Source: Microbacterium sp. W4I20
GTDB lineage: Bacteria; Actinomycetota; Actinomycetes; Actinomycetales; Microbacteriaceae
NCBI RefSeq assembly: GCF_030816505.1
Contig: NZ_JAUSYB010000001.1
Location: 4,092,001-4,156,000 of the forward strand
Length of the DNA stretch: 64,000 nucleotides
Direction of reading: 5' to 3'
The notes beneath the pieces are model-generated. The model had not been told where the DNA came from and searched no databases. It worked only from the letters and a program-made list of their open reading frames with translations. How positions within the stretch are numbered: the stretch's first letter is position 1; each line of letters starts with the position of its first letter. The translations under genes and the position numbers were made by a program. Below, in pieces: positions 27,194 to 34,841 of this stretch.

Positions 27194-27208
27194 TGAGACT
27201 GGTTCTCG
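27194..27208 (+). promoter_or_regulatory. Possible Zur box before the cation exporter
   Basis: TGAGACTGGTTCTCG matches 9 of the 12 fixed positions of the actinobacterial Zur pattern TGANAATNATTNTCA; two of the three mismatches sit at symmetric positions. It lies 64 nt before ATG 27272. Confidence 0.35.
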
Positions 27209-27258
27209 TTACCCTTCCCGACTAGGCGGAAACGCGCTCTCCGGGTCACCGGCCGGTC

Positions 27259-27264
27259 TAGCGT
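27259..27264 (+). promoter_or_regulatory. -10 hexamer TAGCGT before the cation exporter
   Basis: The hexamer ends 7 nt before ATG 27272. GGAAGG in the spacer could also serve as a ribosome site. Confidence 0.4.
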
Positions 27265-27271
27265 GGAAGGC

Positions 27272-28192
27272 ATGCATGATCACGCGCCGGCCCCCGGCGG
27301 CATCCGCTCTGCGAGCAGCAGTCGACTTCTGACGATCTCGCTCTCGCTGACCGCGACGGTGATGATCGTGCAGGTCGTCGGGGCGATCTTCACCGGGTCG
27401 CTCGCGCTCCTCGCCGACGCGGCGCACATGTTCACCGACGCCTCGGCGCTCGTGATCGCACTCATCGCGGCATCCGTCGCCGCCCGCCCCGCCGACGACC
27501 GCCGCACCTTCGGGTATCAGCGGGCCGAGGTCTTCGGGGCGCTGATCAACGCGGTCATCCTGATCCTGCTGGCCGGCTGGGTCGCCGTCGAGGGAATCGG
27601 TCGGCTCATCAACCCCGGAGATGTCGAGGTCGCGGGTGGCCTCATGCTCGTGGTGGCCGTCGTCGGTCTGATCGCCAACGCGATCTCGATGTGGCTGCTG
27701 AGCCGCGCGCAGCGCACCAGCATCAACGTGCGGGGCGCGTATCTCGAGGTGATGGGTGACCTGATCGGATCCGCCGCCGTGATCGTGGCCGCGATCATCA
27801 TCCTCGCGACCGGGTGGATGCCCGCCGACGCCATCGCCTCCCTGTTCATTGCGGCGATGATCATCCCGCGGGCGATCGCCCTGCTGCGCGAGGTCTTCTC
27901 GGTGCTCGCCGAGTCGGCCCCGAAGGGGACGGCGGTCAGCGAGATCCGCACGCACCTGCTCGGATACGACGGGGTGACCGGCGTGCACGACGTGCACGTC
28001 TGGCAGCTGACCCGCGGAGCCCCGGTGTTCACGGCGCACGTCAGCGTTCACCCCCAGCTGCTCGCCGACGGGGGCGCCGCGAAGCTGCTCTCCGAGATGC
28101 AGGCGTGCCTGGCCGACCACTTCGACGTCGAGCACTCGACGTTCCAGCTCGAACCGTCCGAGCAGTCGGACTGCGAACCGCATCACGCCTGA
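27272..28192 (+). CDS. Cation diffusion facilitator (CzcD/ZitB-like metal exporter)
   Basis: A 306-residue inner-membrane antiporter, probably exporting Zn2+ or a similar divalent ion for protons. Six membrane segments fill residues 20-210; the metal-site motif LLADAAHMFTDASALVIAL is in the second, and GDLIGSAAVIVAAIII carries the Asp of the fifth. The cytoplasmic C-terminal domain has GVHDVHVWQL. Histidines at both ends (MHDHA, EPHHA) may assist metal capture. A Zur-like site lies upstream. It is probably monocistronic; ligD converges on it. Confidence 0.9.
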   Translation: MHDHAPAPGGIRSASSSRLLTISLSLTATVMIVQVVGAIFTGSLALLADAAHMFTDASALVIALIAASVAARPADDRRTFGYQRAEVFGALINAVILILLAGWVAVEGIGRLINPGDVEVAGGLMLVVAVVGLIANAISMWLLSRAQRTSINVRGAYLEVMGDLIGSAAVIVAAIIILATGWMPADAIASLFIAAMIIPRAIALLREVFSVLAESAPKGTAVSEIRTHLLGYDGVTGVHDVHVWQLTRGAPVFTAHVSVHPQLLADGGAAKLLSEMQACLADHFDVEHSTFQLEPSEQSDCEPHHA

Positions 28193-28210
28193 GCGCGACG
28201 CCCGCGGGCG

Positions 28211-30193
28211 TCAGGGCTCGACGACGATCTCGTCCGGGGTCTTGTCCGGACGCAATCCCCGCCAGCGCGCGTGGCGGAGCACACCGTCGGGCGTCCAGTT
28301 CGCGAACTCGACCTCGCCGACCAGCTCGGGTCGTACCCAGAGAGCGTCGGACGCGTCGAGCGCCGGCACCCCGCTCAGCGGCGCGGACTTCACCCGCAGC
28401 GGCTCGAGCCGCGCGAGAAGGTCGCGGAGGATGCGGTCGGTGAAGCCGGTGCCGACCCGACCGACGTAGCGCAGGCCCTCCTCGGTACCGGTCGCCGGGT
28501 CGGGAACCGCGAGCAGCAGCGAGCCGAGAGTGCTCTCCCGATCTCCCTTACCCGGACGGATGCCGACGATCACGGCTTCCTGCATGCGGGTGTGCTTGAG
28601 CTTGAGCCACGACGGGGAGCGGAGGCCCGGGCGATAGCGCGATCCGGGGTCCTTCACGACGACCCCCTCGAGCCCGAACTCCTCGCTCGCCGCGAGGGCG
28701 GCGTCGACGTCGTCGAACACGGGCGGAACCTGGATGGGCGCATCGAGATCGGCGATGAGGTCGTCGAGCAGTGTGCGGCGGTCGCGCAGCGGCATCGCCG
28801 TGAGATCGTGACCGTCGAGTCGCAGCAGATCGAACAACATGTAGACGATCGGCGTGCGCACGACCTCGCGCTCGATCTCGCGGGGTCGGGTGAGGTGCAT
28901 CCGGTTCTGCAGCAGCGAGAAGCTCGGTCGTCCGTGCGCGTCGAAGGCGACGATCTCGCCGTCGACCACGGCGTCCGATACGGGAAGGAACGGTGCACCG
29001 TCGGCGGTGAGCTCGGGGTACCGCGCGGTGATGTCGGTGCCGCGGCGTGCGTGCAGCAGCATCCGTCCGTCCGCCCAGGTTCCCATCGCTCGGATGCCGT
29101 CCCACTTGACCTCCACCCAGGAAGGATCACTGAGGGTGCGGGCGAGGGCGGGGACGCCGTTCTCCGCCAGCATGGGTGCCAGGGTCGCGGCCGTGGCGCC
29201 GGATGCCGGTGCGGCGGCGCTCCGCGGATGCCGGGAGTTCCGACGCGGGGAGGCCGAGGCCACCGACACCGACGCGGATTCTGACGAGGCCGAAGAGCCC
29301 GAGGGCCCCGGCCGGAGCTGTGCCAACGGATCGATGCCAACTGCCGCGCGGGCGAGAACCTCGTCGAGGTCGAGCTGGGCGAGCTCAGGGTCGTCGAGCT
29401 CCTCCCAGGTGCGGGGAGCCGCCACCCACGGCTGCGCGCGACCGCGCAGCGAGTACGGCGAGATGGTCGTCTTCTTGCCGTTGTTCTGGCTCCAGTCGAG
29501 GAACACCTTGCCGCCGCGCACGGCCTTCGACATCACACTCGTCGCCAGATCGGGGTGGTCGTTCTCGATGAGCCGCGCCAATTCCTTCACGACCGCCGAG
29601 ATCTCGCTGCTGGTCTGTTCGCCGGGAAGCGACGCGTAGAGGTGGATGCCCTTGCTGCCGCTCGTCACGGGCAGGGGGTCCAGGCCCATGTCGGACAGGA
29701 TGCGACGGGCGATGCGCGCGACCTCGGCGCACTGGACGAGCCCGACCCCCGGGCCGGGGTCGAGGTCGAGCACCAGCCGATCCGGCCGCCCGGGCAGGCC
29801 TTCGGAGGTGAAGCGCCACTGCGGCACGTGCAACTCGATGGCGGCCACCTGCGCGAGCCACACCAGGGTCGGCACGTCGTCGACGAGCGGGTACGCCTTC
29901 GCACCGTCGGAGTGCTGGATCTCCTGGCGCGGGATCCAGTCGGGAGCCCCGGGTTCGAGCTGTTTGGTGAAGAACGCGTCAGCCGGAGCATCCGCCGATC
30001 CGACTCCCTCCACCCAGCGCTTGCGCGTGACCGGGCGGCCGTCGAGGAGGGGGAGCAGGAGCGGGGCGATCGCGGAGTAGTACGCGATGATCTCGCCCTT
30101 GGTGGTGCCCGTCTCGGGGTACACGACCTTGTCGAGGTTGGTCACGCGCAGTCGACGGCCGTCGACCTGCACGACCTGCGCTTCTCCGACCAT
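28211..30193 (-). CDS. ligD: ATP-dependent DNA ligase LigD (polymerase plus ligase domains)
   Basis: A 660-residue non-homologous end-joining enzyme. Residues 1-300 form the primase-like polymerase domain (NLDKVVYP, metal motif VLDLDPG, TSGSKGIHLYA). After a Ser/Ala/Arg linker, residues about 350-660 form the ligase, with the adenylated lysine in VEVKWDGIR, then DGEIVAFD, EGVVVKDPGSRYRPG and WLKLKHTRMQEAVIVG. The 3'-phosphoesterase domain of mycobacterial LigD is absent. It is divergent from ku, its partner. Confidence 0.93.
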   Translation of the reverse strand: MVGEAQVVQVDGRRLRVTNLDKVVYPETGTTKGEIIAYYSAIAPLLLPLLDGRPVTRKRWVEGVGSADAPADAFFTKQLEPGAPDWIPRQEIQHSDGAKAYPLVDDVPTLVWLAQVAAIELHVPQWRFTSEGLPGRPDRLVLDLDPGPGVGLVQCAEVARIARRILSDMGLDPLPVTSGSKGIHLYASLPGEQTSSEISAVVKELARLIENDHPDLATSVMSKAVRGGKVFLDWSQNNGKKTTISPYSLRGRAQPWVAAPRTWEELDDPELAQLDLDEVLARAAVGIDPLAQLRPGPSGSSASSESASVSVASASPRRNSRHPRSAAAPASGATAATLAPMLAENGVPALARTLSDPSWVEVKWDGIRAMGTWADGRMLLHARRGTDITARYPELTADGAPFLPVSDAVVDGEIVAFDAHGRPSFSLLQNRMHLTRPREIEREVVRTPIVYMLFDLLRLDGHDLTAMPLRDRRTLLDDLIADLDAPIQVPPVFDDVDAALAASEEFGLEGVVVKDPGSRYRPGLRSPSWLKLKHTRMQEAVIVGIRPGKGDRESTLGSLLLAVPDPATGTEEGLRYVGRVGTGFTDRILRDLLARLEPLRVKSAPLSGVPALDASDALWVRPELVGEVEFANWTPDGVLRHARWRGLRPDKTPDEIVVEP

Positions 30194-30199
30194 GGAGCC

Positions 30200-30205
30200 A
30201 GCGTA
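30200..30205 (-). promoter_or_regulatory. -10 hexamer TACGCT, leaderless start of ligD
   Basis: The hexamer ends 6 nt before ATG 30193. Confidence 0.5.
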
Positions 30206-30283
30206 GTCAAGGGCGCGTGCCGTCCAGCGGAGGACGCGTCAAGGGGCTGGCCGTGACGGGTGTGGCTGGTGTTCACTGGTCAC

Positions 30284-31126
30284 ATGAGGACGATCTGGAA
30301 GGGCGCGCTGACGTTCGGGCTCGTGAACGTGCCGGTCAAGGTGTATTCCGCGACCGAGGACCACGACGTGCCGCTGCATCAGGTGCACGAGAAGGACGGC
30401 GGACGCATCCGCTACCAGCGCACGTGCGAGGTGTGCGGCGAGACCGTCGCCTACGCCGACATCGACCGCGCCTACGTCGAGGAGGGCCAGACGGTCGTCC
30501 TGACGAAGGACGACCTCGCCGCCCTGCCCTCGGAGAAGAGCCGCGAGATCGACGTCGTCGAGTTCGTCCCCTCCGACCAGGTCGACCTGCTCACTCTCGA
30601 CAAGCCGTACTACCTCGAGCCGGACTCGAAGTCCCCGAAGGCGTACGTGCTGCTGCGCAAGACGCTCGAGCAGACGGATCGGACCGCGATCGTCCGGTTC
30701 ACGCTGCGCCAGAAGACCCGGCTCGCGGCGCTCCGCGTGCGCGGGAAGGTGCTCGTGCTGCAGACATTGCTCTGGGCCGACGAGGTGCGCGAGGCGGAGT
30801 TCCCCGCGCTCGACGAGGACGTGCGGATCTCGAAGAAGGAGCTCGAGATGTCGGCATCCCTCGTCGACAGCTACTCCACCGACTTCGATCCCGAGGCCTT
30901 CGTCGACGAGTACCAGAAGGAGCTGCGCACGCTCATCGACGCGAAGATCGAGGCCGGCGAGGGCTTCGAGATCTCGGATGCCTTCGGGGAAGCGGATGCC
31001 GACACCAAGGGTGGCGAGGTCATCGACCTCATGGAGGCCCTGCGCGAGAGCGTCGCCCGGTCGAAGGAGAAGCGCGCGAGCGAGAAGCCGGCCAAGGCCA
31101 AGAAGCCGGCGAAGAAGACCGGCTGA
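30284..31126 (+). CDS. ku: Non-homologous end-joining protein Ku
   Basis: A 280-residue homodimeric DNA-end-binding ring protein that recruits LigD to double-strand breaks. The N-terminus MRTIWKGALTFGLVNVPVKVYSAT is characteristic; the dimer/bridge region KPYYLEPDSKSPKAYVLLRKTLEQT is central. The tail is Lys/Ala-rich (EKPAKAKKPAKKTG), as in other actinobacterial Ku proteins, where it aids DNA binding and ligase stimulation. A weak TTCACT hexamer sits 6 nt before the ATG, so a leaderless start is possible here too. Confidence 0.95.
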   Translation: MRTIWKGALTFGLVNVPVKVYSATEDHDVPLHQVHEKDGGRIRYQRTCEVCGETVAYADIDRAYVEEGQTVVLTKDDLAALPSEKSREIDVVEFVPSDQVDLLTLDKPYYLEPDSKSPKAYVLLRKTLEQTDRTAIVRFTLRQKTRLAALRVRGKVLVLQTLLWADEVREAEFPALDEDVRISKKELEMSASLVDSYSTDFDPEAFVDEYQKELRTLIDAKIEAGEGFEISDAFGEADADTKGGEVIDLMEALRESVARSKEKRASEKPAKAKKPAKKTG

Positions 31127-31147
31127 CCCGGCGGGACCGGCCGGCGG

Positions 31148-31939
31148 TCAGTGCTTGCCGTCGCCGTCCAGGTCGGGGGCGCGGTCGAACACCTCGGTGT
31201 CGAGGACGAGCTCGTCGGCCTCGGTGGGATCCGTGGTGACGTCTGCGCCGGCAGCCCGGGCTTTCTTCGCCTTGTGGCGCTCCGAGAAGTAATGGTAGAT
31301 CGTGACCAGGGCCGTGCCGCCGACCGCTGCCAGCAGGATCAGGTCGATGTAGTTCTCGACGAACACGGCAACCGGGGGGATGAACCCGATCAGGTAGCCG
31401 AACATGGTCAGACCGAAGCCCCAGAGGACCGCGCCGATCAGGTTGTAGAGCGTGTACTTGCGCCACGGCATGTGACCGACGCCGGCGGCGACCGGTGCGA
31501 ACGTGCGCACGATCGGCACGAAGCGCGCGAGGATCACCGTGATGCCGCCGAATCGCTCGAAGAACGCGTTGGTCCGTTCGACGTTCTTCTTGCTGAAGAG
31601 TCCTGATTCCTTGCGTTCGAAGATCGCAGGTCCCCCCTTATGGCCGATGACGTACCCGACCTCCCCGCCGACGAATGCCGAGAGCCCGATTAGCAGGGCG
31701 ACGAACCAGACGTTGATGCCGAAGACACCATGCTCCGAACCGGCGACCGGGTGCGAGAGCAGGCCCGCGATGACCAGCAGCGTGTCACCGGGAAGCAGGA
31801 AGCCGACGAGGAGACCGGTCTCGGCGAAGACGATGAAGCAGACCACGAGGAGCGCCCAGACACCGGCCTTGTCGATGATCATCGCTGGATCGAGCCAGGG
31901 GATGAGGGCGTTCGGTGCGTGCAGCATGGTTTCGAGCAC
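31148..31939 (-). CDS. DedA-family membrane protein
   Basis: A 263-residue inner-membrane protein of the DedA/SNARE-associated family, which includes undecaprenyl-phosphate and phospholipid translocases. It has the ETGLLVGFLLPGDTLL loop, GGEVGYVIGHKGG, the re-entrant FGGITVILARFVPIVRTFAPVAAGVGHMPWRKY signature and a final hydrophobic helix before a charged, acidic tail. GTG 31939 was kept as the start; ATG 31927 is equally possible. The specific lipid is not known. Confidence 0.88.
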   Translation of the reverse strand: MLETMLHAPNALIPWLDPAMIIDKAGVWALLVVCFIVFAETGLLVGFLLPGDTLLVIAGLLSHPVAGSEHGVFGINVWFVALLIGLSAFVGGEVGYVIGHKGGPAIFERKESGLFSKKNVERTNAFFERFGGITVILARFVPIVRTFAPVAAGVGHMPWRKYTLYNLIGAVLWGFGLTMFGYLIGFIPPVAVFVENYIDLILLAAVGGTALVTIYHYFSERHKAKKARAAGADVTTDPTEADELVLDTEVFDRAPDLDGDGKH

Positions 31940-32004
31940 AGGGTGTCCCGTCGGTCGTTATTGGTCGGCGGTAGAGCAATGAGGATGCCGGACAGCACCT
32001 CTCG

Positions 32005-32086
32005 TGCGGAAGGTGGGACTTGAACCCACACGCCCTAGAGCACAGGAACCTAAATCCTGCGTGTCTGCCAATTCCACCACTCCCGC
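32005..32086 (-). tRNA. tRNA-Leu (anticodon UAG)
   Basis: The 82-nt minus-strand sequence folds as a leucine tRNA. The acceptor stem pairs GCGGGAG with CTTCCGC (one G-T), the anticodon stem is CAGGA/TCCTG with loop TTTAGGT (UAG), a long variable arm follows, and the T-loop is GGTTCAAGTCC. The discriminator is A and CCA is not encoded. Confidence 0.95.
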
Positions 32087-32194
32087 GCGGTGCGATCAGT
32101 CTACCGATCGCACAAACCGAGAATCTGGGGATCAGCCCGCAGTTCCGGTCGTGTCGCCACGCCTTACGACCAGCGGCATCGGGGGGCACGCGAA

Positions 32195-32228
32195 GAGGTC
32201 GTCTCCCGCAGCTGCGGGAGACGACCTC
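32195..32228 (-). terminator. Perfect 34-bp palindrome, probable terminator
   Basis: GAGGTCGTCTCCCGCAG is followed directly by its exact complement, giving a 17-bp dyad 11 nt after the stop of the small proline-rich gene. There is no U-run. No integrase or att duplication supports a mobile-element role, despite the nearby tRNA. Confidence 0.55.
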
Positions 32229-32239
32229 GGGACGCGGTC

Positions 32240-32371
32240 TCAGGAGAGGGAGCCGGGGATGAGCGGCTCGGCCGGATTCGGCGCGAGCGGCTCCTCGGGG
32301 TTCGGCGCTGTCGGCTCCTGCGGGGTCGGAGCCAACGGCTCGTTGGGCGGGGTGGGGACAGGAAGGGTCAT
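32240..32371 (-). CDS. Small proline-rich repeat peptide (43 aa)
   Basis: A very short gene whose peptide starts MTLPVPTPPNEP and then repeats an eight-residue unit of the type EPLAPTPQ, EPTAPNPE, EPLAPNPA, ending EPLIPGSLS. AAGGAA lies 8 nt before the ATG and a perfect 17-bp hairpin follows the stop, which supports a real gene. There is no signal peptide or membrane segment. The repeats suggest an extended polyproline-like chain that could bind another protein or the cell wall. The family is not recognised. Confidence 0.55.
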   Translation of the reverse strand: MTLPVPTPPNEPLAPTPQEPTAPNPEEPLAPNPAEPLIPGSLS

Positions 32372-32480
32372 GACTGTTCCTTTCGCTGATGCGGTGGTCA
32401 GTTGCGGGCAGTCCATCACCCGGGCGCCGTGTGGTCTGCACTCTTGCGGATCTCCGACGGATGTGCGGTGGCCCCGGCGG

Positions 32481-33062
32481 TCAGTGCGCGTCGCTCCGCT
32501 CGAGGGGGAAGAACGCCAGGATGACGCCGGCGAACACAGCGCCCAGCCCGCCGATCGCCATGTCGCCGATGGTGTCCTCGTAGGTGACGAAGATCTCCGA
32601 GGTCACGAACGTGCGGCCGGCCCACTCGATCATCTCCCACAGTGCGCTGACGGCCAGGCCGACCGCCGCGGTGATCACGATCGGGGTGCGCTTGCGGAAG
32701 GCGGTATCGCGCTGCGCCGGCACCACGCCGGTGCGAGCGAGGATGAGGTAGCCCGTGGCGGCGATCACGCCCGTGCACACGAAGTGGACGACGAGGTCCC
32801 AGCCGGCGACGGAGCGGTAGAGGTCGAACACGTTGCTTCCCGCGGCCACGAGCACGGTCAGCCCGACCGTGATGTCCATCCATGCCCGCATGCCCAGGAT
32901 TCGGGGGACCATGAGTGCGGGCAGCGCGAGAGCGAGGATGCCGGCATCCGTCGGAGTCGACCAGATCGCTGCGGCGATCACGCTGAGCACGCCGATCACG
33001 CGCAGAGCATCGGCGGCATACTCCGCGAATCCGTGGGGCGGGCGGAGGAAGTTCTCCTTCAC
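32481..33062 (-). CDS. Conserved membrane protein of unknown function
   Basis: A 193-residue protein with five to six hydrophobic helices (ADALRVIGVLSVIAAAIW, ITVGLTVLVAAGSNVFDLYR, VIAATGYLILARTGVV, VITAAVGLAVSALWEMIEW, AIGGLGAVFAGVILAFF). The ALWEMIEWAGRTF and YEDTIGDMAIGGLGA patterns, rich in acidic residues at helix ends, recall small membrane proteins of the DUF2238 type, but I cannot assign it. It ends a minus-strand operon and overlaps the phosphatase-family gene by 4 nt; AAAGGAGA precedes its GTG start. Confidence 0.65.
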   Translation of the reverse strand: MKENFLRPPHGFAEYAADALRVIGVLSVIAAAIWSTPTDAGILALALPALMVPRILGMRAWMDITVGLTVLVAAGSNVFDLYRSVAGWDLVVHFVCTGVIAATGYLILARTGVVPAQRDTAFRKRTPIVITAAVGLAVSALWEMIEWAGRTFVTSEIFVTYEDTIGDMAIGGLGAVFAGVILAFFPLERSDAH

Positions 33063-33892
33063 GGCGTCTCCTTTGCGCGGGGGATGGTCACGAGCGCCTG
33101 CACCGGCAGATGATCCGAGGGCCACCCGCCGTGGAATCGATGCGCGTTGATCGCCGCACGACGCACCTGCACGCCCGGGGAGACCAGGATCGCGTCGATC
33201 CGCTTGCCTCGTCGCGGCCGTCGGTATCCACCGTAGGTGCCCCATTCGGGGGAGAGGTGCGCCTCGGCCGCGGGCCACGCATCGGTCAGGACGCCGTCGT
33301 CGAGCAGTGCACGCCAGGGGGCGGAGGTGGGTCCGGCGTTGAAGTCTCCGAGCAGCATCGTCGGTGTTTCCTGCCCTCCGATCCGGGCGCGCAGCTCGTG
33401 CGCTGCCCGCAGGCGGGCCCGCGCCGAGAACACGTCGAGGTGGGTGTTGACGACCGTGAACTCCCGCGATGTCATCCGGTCGCGGAAGCGGGCGAACACG
33501 GCGACTCGGGGGATCACGTTTCCCCACGAGATCGACCCGGGTTCGTTCGGGCGGTCGGAGAGCGCGACCTGCCGCCAATCGCGCAACTCGAGCCGCGCGT
33601 CGTCGTAGAACACCGGGCATGCCTCACCGCGAGGGCCGGGCTGACGGCCGTGGCCGATGAAGCGGTAGCTCGAGCCGAGAGCGTCACGGATGGCGGCTGC
33701 CTGGTCGGGGAGCGCCTCCTGGGCGCCGAGGACGGTCGGATGCTCCTGGCGCAGCAGCGCCTCGAGACGCGGGCGGCGGACACTCCAGCGATCGGACGGC
33801 GGCCAGGTGAGAGCGTTCATCCGACGCCGCACGTTGTACGTCATCACGTGCAGGTACGGCGGCGCGGCGGGCCCGAGGACGGCGGAGGTCAT
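33059..33892 (-). CDS. Endonuclease/exonuclease/phosphatase family protein
   Basis: A 277-residue metal-dependent phosphodiesterase fold. It shows MTYNVRR near residue 17, LGAQEAL, the catalytic VVNTHLDVFS, LLGDFNAGPTS and the C-terminal WPSDHLPVQA. Such proteins cleave DNA, RNA, phospholipids or inositol phosphates; there is no signal peptide, so it is probably cytoplasmic. It is the middle gene of an operon after a glycosyltransferase, with 4-nt overlaps on both sides. The substrate is unknown. Confidence 0.85.
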   Translation of the reverse strand: MTSAVLGPAAPPYLHVMTYNVRRRMNALTWPPSDRWSVRRPRLEALLRQEHPTVLGAQEALPDQAAAIRDALGSSYRFIGHGRQPGPRGEACPVFYDDARLELRDWRQVALSDRPNEPGSISWGNVIPRVAVFARFRDRMTSREFTVVNTHLDVFSARARLRAAHELRARIGGQETPTMLLGDFNAGPTSAPWRALLDDGVLTDAWPAAEAHLSPEWGTYGGYRRPRRGKRIDAILVSPGVQVRRAAINAHRFHGGWPSDHLPVQALVTIPRAKETP

Positions 33893-34689
33893 CGGGCGAC
33901 CTGCGCGGGTGTGGGCACGCCGAGGCGGTGGAGGATGCGACGCAGGGCGAGCCGTACCCAGCGCACAGGGGGGAAGTCCTCGGGCCAGTGCGCGATCACG
34001 GTGCGGAATCCGCGGGCGATCCGCCGCGTGAAGGCGTGGCCGCTCCGGAAGGGGCGCATCGAGATCCCCATCTCCGTTCGCGGCAGGCGGCGGATGCGGT
34101 GGCGCTCGCCGAAATGGAAAGCGAGGTCGAGGTCGTCGTGCCGTTCGGGGTCGTCGCGCTCGACGTCGGCGCGGATGTCGAGCCAGGCGGATCGGCGGAA
34201 GGCGAGGTTCGAACCGAACAGCGGAAGGTGGCCGAGTGTCGGCGCGCAGAGCAGGGCGTACGCGCCGAGATACGCGGTCGCCAGTGGGGTGCGCAGAGCG
34301 CGGGGCCCGTCGGTGAAGTAGGCGCCGCCGGTGAAGACCGAGACCTGCGGATGCTGCTCGAAGGCCTCGACGACCCCGGCGATCCAGGTGTCGTCCGGCA
34401 CGCCGTCGGCATCCAGGCGCAGGATCAGATCTCCGGATGCCGCGTCGTATCCGCGCGCGCTCGCGGCCGGGACCCCGGGCTGCGCGCAGGGCACGACCGT
34501 GGCGCCGGCGTCTTCGGCGACCTTCGCCGATGCGTCGGTGGAGCCGTTGTCGACCACGATGATCTCATCGGGGGCGTGTGTCTGCCGGGCCAGCGCACGC
34601 AGGCAGCGGCGCAGGTGCTCGGCGTCGTCCTTCACCGGGATCACGACCGAGACGATGCGGGATGGTCCTGGGGGTGTGGCGCGCGGCAC
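33889..34689 (-). CDS. Family 2 glycosyltransferase
   Basis: A 266-residue GT-A enzyme without membrane helices. It has VSVVIPVKDDAEHLRRCL at the N-terminus, IIVVDNGSTDAS, the metal/nucleotide motif LRLDADGVPD, GSNLAFRRSAW and RHDDLDLAF. It probably adds a sugar to a lipid or surface polymer. It heads a three-gene minus-strand operon; its GTG start has GAGGAGAA five nt upstream. Confidence 0.85.
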   Translation of the reverse strand: MPRATPPGPSRIVSVVIPVKDDAEHLRRCLRALARQTHAPDEIIVVDNGSTDASAKVAEDAGATVVPCAQPGVPAASARGYDAASGDLILRLDADGVPDDTWIAGVVEAFEQHPQVSVFTGGAYFTDGPRALRTPLATAYLGAYALLCAPTLGHLPLFGSNLAFRRSAWLDIRADVERDDPERHDDLDLAFHFGERHRIRRLPRTEMGISMRPFRSGHAFTRRIARGFRTVIAHWPEDFPPVRWVRLALRRILHRLGVPTPAQVAR

Positions 34690-34750
34690 GGGTTCTCCTC
34701 GACGGGTCGTCCTCGCAGGCTAAGCGATCGTGAGACGAGGATCGATGCGG

Positions 34751-34780
34751 TTGACAGCGGTCGTGAGGGTCGAGTACCGA
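34751..34780 (+). promoter_or_regulatory. Promoter of the tad operon
   Basis: TTGACA (34751-34756) and TACCGA (34775-34780) are separated by 18 nt. This predicts a leader of about 55 nt with GAGGAT before the GTG at 34842. Confidence 0.5.
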
Positions 34781-34841
34781 GGGTCCGCCGCCTTGTGGAT
34801 AACTTTCGAGGCGGTGGCGCGATTCTTGCGAGGATGCCGGG

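Noticed and set aside
30206..30245. GTCAAGGG direct repeats between ligD and ku as operators
   Set aside because: Only 8 nt long, 32 nt apart and partly explained by -35-like sequence; not convincing on its own.
32005..32228. tRNA-Leu plus palindrome as a phage or island attachment site
   Set aside because: No integrase, no duplicated tRNA 3' end, and ordinary flanking genes; the palindrome fits a terminator of the small gene.
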